Positions 13,924-18,654 of a stretch of DNA of 18,654 nucleotides are shown here, piece by piece. How positions within the stretch are numbered: the first letter of the stretch is position 1; each line of letters opens with the position of its first letter. The notes under the pieces are model-generated. The model was not told the origin of the DNA. It did not search any database and worked only from the letters and a program-made list of their open reading frames with translations. Both the position numbers and the translations under genes were made by a program. Source of the stretch: an uncultured Lachnospiraceae bacterium (GTDB taxonomy: Bacteria > Bacillota > Clostridia > Lachnospirales > Lachnospiraceae). Location: positions 1-18,654 of the forward strand of contig CAMWJQ010000017.1 in assembly GCA_947174615.1 (NCBI GenBank), in the 5' to 3' direction.

Positions 13924-15195
13924 ATGTACAGGATAGCGATATTGGAAAAGGACAAGGCGTACCGTGAACGGCTTATTCTTTTTCTGCAAGAACATCATGG
14001 AGAAAGCTTTGAGATCACAGTAGTGGAGAGTCTCGATGCGCTTGAAATGGAGGTCATGCAGTGCAGTGCGCTGTTTTTTGGGGATGATGTGCCGGTGGAC
14101 GATGCACTGTTCCCGGAGGACATCGCGGTAGGATATCTCACAGAAAATGAAGAGAGCAGTGGACAGCACATCAATAAATATCAGAGTATGGAGCAGATCT
14201 ACAAAAGAATGCTGCGCTTATGCGAGGAAAAGAATGCTGCAGCGCCAAAGACTGAACCACAGGAGGAGCAGGAACCGCCGTATCAGGCAGAGACTGTGAC
14301 AGAGGGGCAGGAGATCTACAGAGTGTATCATATTCCGGAGGAACAGCTCGACAGGCTTGCCGTCAAGATGCTCACCGGAAACCGCATTAAGGGACTGCCG
14401 CAGACCACATACCATGATGGCAGGCTGAAAGTGCGCATCACAGGGATGGAAAGTTTATACCAGTATTTTTGCAGGAATACGGCCCCGCGGGGGAAGGACA
14501 GGCTGCTGGCGCTTTTTGCGGATATGATTGCGACTGCGCTCAGCCTTGAGGAGTATATGCTCTCCATGGACAGGCTGTTGTTTGATTCGAGGGAAATCTA
14601 TGTGAATGCACAGGCGGCGCAGGTGTTCATTCCCTATATACCCGTTCAAGGTGATGCGGTGAAGGATGTGGTACAGTGTCTTGAGGAAATCAAGGCACTG
14701 TGCAGTGCGCTGCTCAAGGCGTCAAAGACTCCGCGCTGCGATGAGCCGGCGCAGGAGACAGAACTTAGGAATACAGAATTTCAGGATGCAGAGCTTCAAG
14801 AGGACAGCGGGAGTACAGAAGAGTTTGACCGTCTGCAAAAATATGCAAAGGAGAGTCTCGAACTAAAAGAGCGCACGAAAAGTCTCAACAAAGAGAAAAT
14901 TCCCTGTCTGGTGCGGAAACGGACTGGCGAGCGCATCGCCATTAACCGTACACTTTTTAAGCTGGGAAAAGATGCCTCTTATGTGGATTACTGCATCCGG
15001 GACAATCCGGCGGTGAGCAGGAATCATGCGGATATTCTCAGAAAAACAGATGGGTATTATCTGGTGGACAAGGGGTCTTTGAATCACACGTTTGTCAATG
15101 GGAAAAAACTCGCAGTGGACGAATACAGGAAGCTTGAGGATGGCTGCCTGGTGCAGCTTGCAGATGAGGTTTTTGAATTTGGGTTAAAGGGTTGA
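13924..15195 (+). CDS. FHA-domain protein with N-terminal receiver-like domain and DUF6382-like middle
   Basis: 423 residues from the ATG at 13924; an in-frame ATG at 13819 lies inside the preceding gene and is rejected. Residues 1-97 have the layout of a receiver domain (RIAILEKDK, ALFFGDD, INKYQSMEQI with K85), similar to the atypical receivers at the front of TadZ/CpaE proteins; the acidic pocket is incomplete, so phosphorylation is doubtful. Residues about 130-265 resemble DUF6382 (VYHIPEEQLDRLAVKML to the IPYIPV strand). A Glu/Gln-rich linker follows. Residues 325-420 are an FHA domain with S365-R366-N-H368 and N387-H-T389-F-V-N392-G393, the residues that bind phospho-threonine. It should read the marks made by the kinase at 16043. 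The gene is 16 nt before the phosphatase gene. Confidence 0.88.
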   Translation: MYRIAILEKDKAYRERLILFLQEHHGESFEITVVESLDALEMEVMQCSALFFGDDVPVDDALFPEDIAVGYLTENEESSGQHINKYQSMEQIYKRMLRLCEEKNAAAPKTEPQEEQEPPYQAETVTEGQEIYRVYHIPEEQLDRLAVKMLTGNRIKGLPQTTYHDGRLKVRITGMESLYQYFCRNTAPRGKDRLLALFADMIATALSLEEYMLSMDRLLFDSREIYVNAQAAQVFIPYIPVQGDAVKDVVQCLEEIKALCSALLKASKTPRCDEPAQETELRNTEFQDAELQEDSGSTEEFDRLQKYAKESLELKERTKSLNKEKIPCLVRKRTGERIAINRTLFKLGKDASYVDYCIRDNPAVSRNHADILRKTDGYYLVDKGSLNHTFVNGKKLAVDEYRKLEDGCLVQLADEVFEFGLKG

Positions 15196-15211
15196 TAAGT
15201 AGGAGACGCTT

Positions 15212-16024
15212 ATGAGATGGCATTATACAGTGGCTGCGCAGACGGATGTGGGAACGACCAAAACAGTGAATCAGGATTGTCTGACGGTGAAAGTAGCAAA
15301 CACCATCTGCGGGGAAGCTGCTTTTGCAGTGATGTGTGACGGCATGGGAGGCTTGGAGCAGGGGGAGGTGGCGAGCACGATGGTGGTGCGCGCCTATGAA
15401 CAATGGTTTTTGAGAGAGCTTCCCCAGCTTTTGTCAAAAGGCTTTTCCGAGGACAGTCTCAAACAAGTATGGTATCGTCTGGCAAATGAATGTAATGATG
15501 AGATCAGAGCCGCTGGCAGAGGCAGGACTGCGATGGGGACGACCCTCACAGCGCTGCTTTTGCTGGAAGGGCGCTATTATATCTCACATGTGGGAGACTG
15601 CCGTGTCTATGTGATGGGCAACGGAATGGAACAGTTGACGGTTGACCAGACGTATGTGGCAAGAGAAGTTGCGCTGGGACACATGACACCGGAACAGGCG
15701 TTAAATGATGCGCGCAGAAATGTATTGTTGCAGTGTATCGGTACTGTAAACAGCGTGAAACCCGACTTTCTGATGGGTGATTTTTATGCGGCTGACAGTT
15801 TTCTGGTGTGCTCGGACGGTTTCCGCCACCGTCAGACAGAAGCGGATATTTACAAGTACTGCCATACGACGCTTGAGAATATGGACTGGCATGTGGCAAA
15901 GAGACTGGAAAACTCGCACTTTATGAATGGAAGGCTCCGCGGCATCATCGACAGTATCAAGGAGCTGGGAGAGCGCGACAATATATCGGCAGTGCTGGTC
16001 AAGGTCATGAATACCATAGAATAA
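15212..16024 (+). CDS. PP2C-family Ser/Thr protein phosphatase
   Basis: 270 residues, SD TAGGAGA before the ATG. The PP2C metal and catalytic motifs are all present: N20-Q-D22, D43-G-M-G-G, the SHVGDCRVYV strand (126-134), S201-D202-G203 and D256-N257. No membrane segment is visible, so it acts in the cytoplasm. Such phosphatases reverse the action of the cognate Hanks-type kinase encoded next to them, as PrpC does for PrkC. It lies between the FHA protein (16 nt upstream) and the kinase (18 nt downstream), so the three are surely cotranscribed. Confidence 0.95.
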   Translation: MRWHYTVAAQTDVGTTKTVNQDCLTVKVANTICGEAAFAVMCDGMGGLEQGEVASTMVVRAYEQWFLRELPQLLSKGFSEDSLKQVWYRLANECNDEIRAAGRGRTAMGTTLTALLLLEGRYYISHVGDCRVYVMGNGMEQLTVDQTYVAREVALGHMTPEQALNDARRNVLLQCIGTVNSVKPDFLMGDFYAADSFLVCSDGFRHRQTEADIYKYCHTTLENMDWHVAKRLENSHFMNGRLRGIIDSIKELGERDNISAVLVKVMNTIE

Positions 16025-16042
16025 TGATTACAGGATAAACAT

Positions 16043-17743
16043 ATGTTGAAAATTGGTTCCGTCGTGGACGGAAAGTACAAAATATTGAATGAAATCGGTC
16101 ATGGCGGTATGAGCAATGTATATCTTGCCATCAATGAGAAGGCAAATAAGCCGTGGGCGGTAAAAGAAGTAAGAAAATCCCTGAACAGGGATTTTAATCT
16201 GTTAAGGCAAAGCCTGATCAGAGAGACAGACTTATTGAAAAGACTCCATCATCCAAATCTTCCAAGTATCGTAGACGTCATAGATTCTGACGAAAATTTC
16301 CTCATTGTAATGGATTATATAGAAGGGAATACTTTAGAGACGCTGCTGGCAGAGGAGGGCGCACAGCCGCAAGAGCGGGTGGCGGACTGGGCGCTGCAGC
16401 TATGTGATGTGCTGGGCTATCTGCACACACGCAGGGTGCCGGTGATATACCGGGATCTGAAGCCCTCCAATATTATGCTGAAACCGGACGGATGCGTTGT
16501 GCTCATTGATTTTGGCACTGCGCGCGAGTTTAAGGAACACAATGCGGCGGACACATGCTGCCTTGGCACGAATGGATACGCAGCCCCAGAGCAGTTTGGC
16601 GGTATGGGGCAGACGGATGCGCGCACAGATATCTATTGTCTGGGGACGACGCTGTATCATCTGGTCACAGGGCACAATCCATCAGAGCCGCCCTATGAGC
16701 TATATCCAATCACGAAATGGAATCCTAAGCTGTCTACGGGTTTGGAGCGCATTATTCAAAAGTGCACGCAGAAAAATCCGTCAGACCGCTACCAGACTGT
16801 CAAAGAACTGCACTATGACATGATGCATTATAAAGATTTGGAAATACAGGCACAGCGCAGGTACCGCAGGCGGCTCAAGATTTTTGGCGCTGTTGCGGCG
16901 TGTTCCTTGTTATGTGCAGCAGCCGGGACGACACTCGCTGTTTCGGCTGCGAAAAAACAAAAAGAGGCGTACCAGAATCTTTTGCAGATGGCTGGGATTA
17001 CGACAGACGCGGTCGAGGCATGCAGTTTGTATTTAGAGGCTGTTTCGATCGATGATACAAGACAGGAGGCGTACCATGGATTTTATGAACGGTCAATCGA
17101 GGATGGCGTGTTCAGCGAGGAGGAGGAAGAGTTATTTCTGAGACTGGGCATCAGCAAGAATCGGTATTTACAGAATTTCCGCAAAAAGAATCCATATGCG
17201 TATGCAGATTTTTGTTATGAGATGGGCAATGCATACTGGTATTATTACGAGCGTGAGGAAAACCGTCAGGCGCGGGCGGTTAGCTGGTTTCAGACGGCAC
17301 AGGAATATTATAAGACGGACAGCGCTAAGGCAATGGAGTACAGAAGGTGCAGATTGTATGTCGAGCTGGGGTCCTTTTACAAGTCGGTTCTTGCATCCCA
17401 GATTAACGGCACGGATGCAGGAATGTATGGAGAGTACTGGCACAGTCTGGTAGAACTCAAGGAGTTAAATGACGTCGAGCCGGACAGAGAGAATGTCACC
17501 TTGCATATGTACCGGGAAATCGCGTCCAAGGTGGTAGAGTATGCAGTGTATTTCAGAGAGGACGGCGTACAGGGGGATGAGATCCTTGCGATTCTTGACG
17601 CGCTGGAGAATGACATGGCGCAGATGGAGCAGCAGGCGACAAGCGCTGTCCGGCATGAGCTTGAGGCGATTCAGTGGATTGTAGACGGGGCATATAAGAT
17701 GGTGCGTTCGACGTATCAGATAGAAAAGGGAGGGCTGTATTGA
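16043..17743 (+). CDS. Transmembrane Hanks-type Ser/Thr protein kinase with non-PASTA extracellular region
   Basis: 566 residues; the SD before the ATG is weak (AGGAT). Residues 8-265 are a complete kinase domain: glycine loop GHGGMSNVY, K41 (AVKEV), E61, the catalytic loop YRDLKPSN with D138 (Tyr replaces the usual His of HRD), DFG at 157-159 and APE at 181-183. An Arg/Lys-rich stretch (270-279) leads to one TM segment at about 280-302. The remaining 260 residues lie outside and look helical, repeat-like and TPR-like, unlike the PASTA repeats of PrkC/StkP. It likely senses something other than muropeptides (inference). The small TM protein starts one base after its stop. Confidence 0.93.
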   Translation: MLKIGSVVDGKYKILNEIGHGGMSNVYLAINEKANKPWAVKEVRKSLNRDFNLLRQSLIRETDLLKRLHHPNLPSIVDVIDSDENFLIVMDYIEGNTLETLLAEEGAQPQERVADWALQLCDVLGYLHTRRVPVIYRDLKPSNIMLKPDGCVVLIDFGTAREFKEHNAADTCCLGTNGYAAPEQFGGMGQTDARTDIYCLGTTLYHLVTGHNPSEPPYELYPITKWNPKLSTGLERIIQKCTQKNPSDRYQTVKELHYDMMHYKDLEIQAQRRYRRRLKIFGAVAACSLLCAAAGTTLAVSAAKKQKEAYQNLLQMAGITTDAVEACSLYLEAVSIDDTRQEAYHGFYERSIEDGVFSEEEEELFLRLGISKNRYLQNFRKKNPYAYADFCYEMGNAYWYYYEREENRQARAVSWFQTAQEYYKTDSAKAMEYRRCRLYVELGSFYKSVLASQINGTDAGMYGEYWHSLVELKELNDVEPDRENVTLHMYREIASKVVEYAVYFREDGVQGDEILAILDALENDMAQMEQQATSAVRHELEAIQWIVDGAYKMVRSTYQIEKGGLY

Positions 17744-17744
17744 C

Positions 17745-18005
17745 ATGGTTATAACAGCATTGTCCGGTCTGCTTCTGACAGCGGCAGGGGTTCTTGCGGT
17801 ATTGGCAGTGGTCTTATTTTTTTCGCTGAATATACCCAAATGCCTGCGGATGGTATCAGGCAGGCGGCGTGATACCATCCGCAAAACACAGGCGCACAGG
17901 AGCGGGCAGACACGCATTCTGGAAACTGGAGAGGAGACGGTACTGCTTGCACAAGATACTGTATTTATGCGGGAGGCGTATGCAAAAAAGGAACAGAGAT
18001 TGTAG
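17745..18005 (+). CDS. Small single-TM protein with Thr-rich cytoplasmic tail
   Basis: 86 residues starting one base after the kinase stop, with SD GGGAGGG inside the kinase gene. Residues about 3-28 form one TM helix; a basic patch (SGRRRDTIRK) follows and should keep the tail in the cytoplasm. The tail contains QTRILETGEETVLLAQDT, with threonines that have Leu at +3, a spacing that FHA domains can recognise once phosphorylated. I recognise similar short TM proteins with ETTVL-type motifs near FHA/kinase clusters in Lachnospiraceae from memory but cannot name a family. A role as kinase substrate and docking site for the FHA protein is inference. Confidence 0.7.
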   Translation: MVITALSGLLLTAAGVLAVLAVVLFFSLNIPKCLRMVSGRRRDTIRKTQAHRSGQTRILETGEETVLLAQDTVFMREAYAKKEQRL

Positions 18006-18018
18006 TCTGTTCCTTTTT
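17985..18018. terminator. Bidirectional terminator overlapping the last stop codon
   Basis: AAAAAGGAACAGA (17985-17997) and its exact complement (18006-18018) form a 13-bp stem with an 8-nt loop that contains the stop codon of the small TM protein. Both exits are T-rich, so it can also serve the convergent XRE gene ending at 18038. Confidence 0.9.
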
Positions 18019-18037
18019 CTGCAGAAGTTTGTGCGGT

Positions 18038-18397
18038 CTACAGGTTTTCCTCCAATTCATGCAGAGTGATTACCCGCTCATCTACCCTCGCACGATGGCA
18101 TTCACTCAATTCCCTGTAATTTTTGATTAGTCGGTGTTCCTCCGCTGAGAGATTTGTGTAGGGAGACGTTTCGTCTGGTTTGCGGAAATCTGTGCATAAG
18201 CCAATCAGAAAATCAGAAGTTGTATCCAGTGCCACGGCAAGGCGGCGTATGATCTCCGCCTTGGGCTCGTATATGCCATTCTCATATCTGGAAAGTGTTG
18301 TGGCAGTAATGCCAATCTCAATTGCCAAGGCTTTTTGGCTTATCTCACGTTCTTCCCTCAAAAAAATAATTCTTTCACCAATTGTATCCATGTACAT
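18038..18397 (-). CDS. XRE-family transcriptional regulator (119 residues)
   Basis: 119 residues from the ATG at 18397, chosen because AAAGG lies seven bases upstream; longer in-frame versions have no SD. Residues about 7-62 are a Cro/C1 helix-turn-helix (ISQKALAIEIGITATTLSRY as recognition unit), the rest is a helical tail rich in Glu/Arg, probably for dimerisation. It is convergent with the kinase operon. A perfect 11-bp palindrome overlies its predicted -10, which fits autoregulation. Nothing in the window shows its other targets. Confidence 0.9.
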   Translation of the reverse strand: MYMDTIGERIIFLREEREISQKALAIEIGITATTLSRYENGIYEPKAEIIRRLAVALDTTSDFLIGLCTDFRKPDETSPYTNLSAEEHRLIKNYRELSECHRARVDERVITLHELEENL

Positions 18398-18438
18398 AAT
18401 CAAACCTTTCATAAAATGGTGGTAGCGAAAACCTTGAA

Positions 18439-18467
18439 TTTGTACTGTACATTTTGAAATGCAGTAA
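18439..18467 (-). promoter_or_regulatory. Promoter candidate of the XRE gene with overlapping palindrome
   Basis: On the minus strand TTACTG (18462-18467) and TACAAA (18439-18444) are 17 bp apart. TGTACTGTACA (18441-18451), a perfect 5-1-5 palindrome, overlaps the -10 and spacer, as expected for a repressor site, possibly bound by the XRE protein itself. Confidence 0.4.
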
Positions 18468-18654
18468 GGCAGGGAGCGTTTGCAAAACACGTTTTGATAT
18501 TAGGATATCCACTCAGAAAATGGATATTCTTTGAATATTCAGTATAAAGAAAAATAAAGAAGAAAAATAAAAAGTTGCCTTTTTTATATTTTTGTTAAAG
18601 AAAATATAAAAATAGACAATTTTTTTTGATTTGAGGCACCATAAAATTGCTATT
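18468..18654. other. AT-rich end of window with several dyads
   Basis: No gene seen. Dyads are CAAAAC/GTTTTG (18483-18496), ATATCCA/TGGATAT (18505-18511 / 18521-18527), and a 12-bp all-A/T inverted repeat (18581-18592 / 18601-18612, 8-nt loop). The region probably holds upstream control of a gene beyond the window. Confidence 0.5.

Noticed and set aside
1..18654. tRNA, rRNA, CRISPR array, IS element
   Set aside because: No regular direct repeats, no tRNA-like cloverleaf, no transposase or integrase motif was seen by eye.

Overview
The window looks like part of the chromosome of a spore-forming, Gram-positive member of the Clostridia, most likely a Lachnospiraceae gut commensal. This is inferred from strong AGGAGG-type ribosome binding sites, sigma-A promoters, a CwlD-type cortex amidase, YaaH/SleL-like and SleB-like wall hydrolases, and a DUF6382-like FHA / PP2C / Ser-Thr kinase cluster. 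No rRNA, tRNA, CRISPR array, IS element or prophage was seen.

Layout. 1-437 has no convincing gene but several hairpins. 453-2171 encodes a membrane-anchored GH18/SH3 protein with its own promoter and terminator. 2299-5130 is a complete zinc/manganese-type ABC importer (binding lipoprotein, ATPase, permease) behind a consensus promoter whose start region carries a 7-1-7 Fur/Zur-like palindrome; it ends in a strong hairpin. On the minus strand follow a six-TM chemoreceptor-like protein (5202-6665) and an unlisted 30-residue membrane peptide gene (6829-6921) with its own promoter, SD and terminator. cwlD (7204-7923) follows on the plus strand behind a possible sigma-E-like promoter.

8017-10312 is a small accessory regulatory island. 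A promoter wrapped in three copies of an 11-bp motif drives a four-TM protein and a 65-residue XRE regulator. A second promoter with its own dyad drives an orphan LytTR response regulator, a 15-residue ORF and a charged coiled-coil protein of unknown function. Short SD-preceded ORFs here look intact but tiny, or decayed.

10438-18005 is a same-strand run without an internal terminator: Sua5 (tRNA t6A synthesis), rpiB, upp, a secreted coiled-coil/SleB-like hydrolase, then FHA protein, PP2C phosphatase, transmembrane Ser/Thr kinase and a small single-TM protein with a Thr-rich tail. The last four form a phospho-threonine write/erase/read module: the kinase would phosphorylate, the phosphatase reverse, the FHA protein read, and the small protein may be a membrane docking substrate. 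A 13-bp hairpin overlapping the last stop codon closes the unit against a convergent XRE regulator (18038-18397), whose upstream region is AT-rich and full of dyads.

The most notable points are the triple-motif promoter at 8017-8097, the 30-residue membrane peptide gene, and the kinase/phosphatase/FHA module with its pseudo-receiver fusion and Thr-rich membrane peptide.
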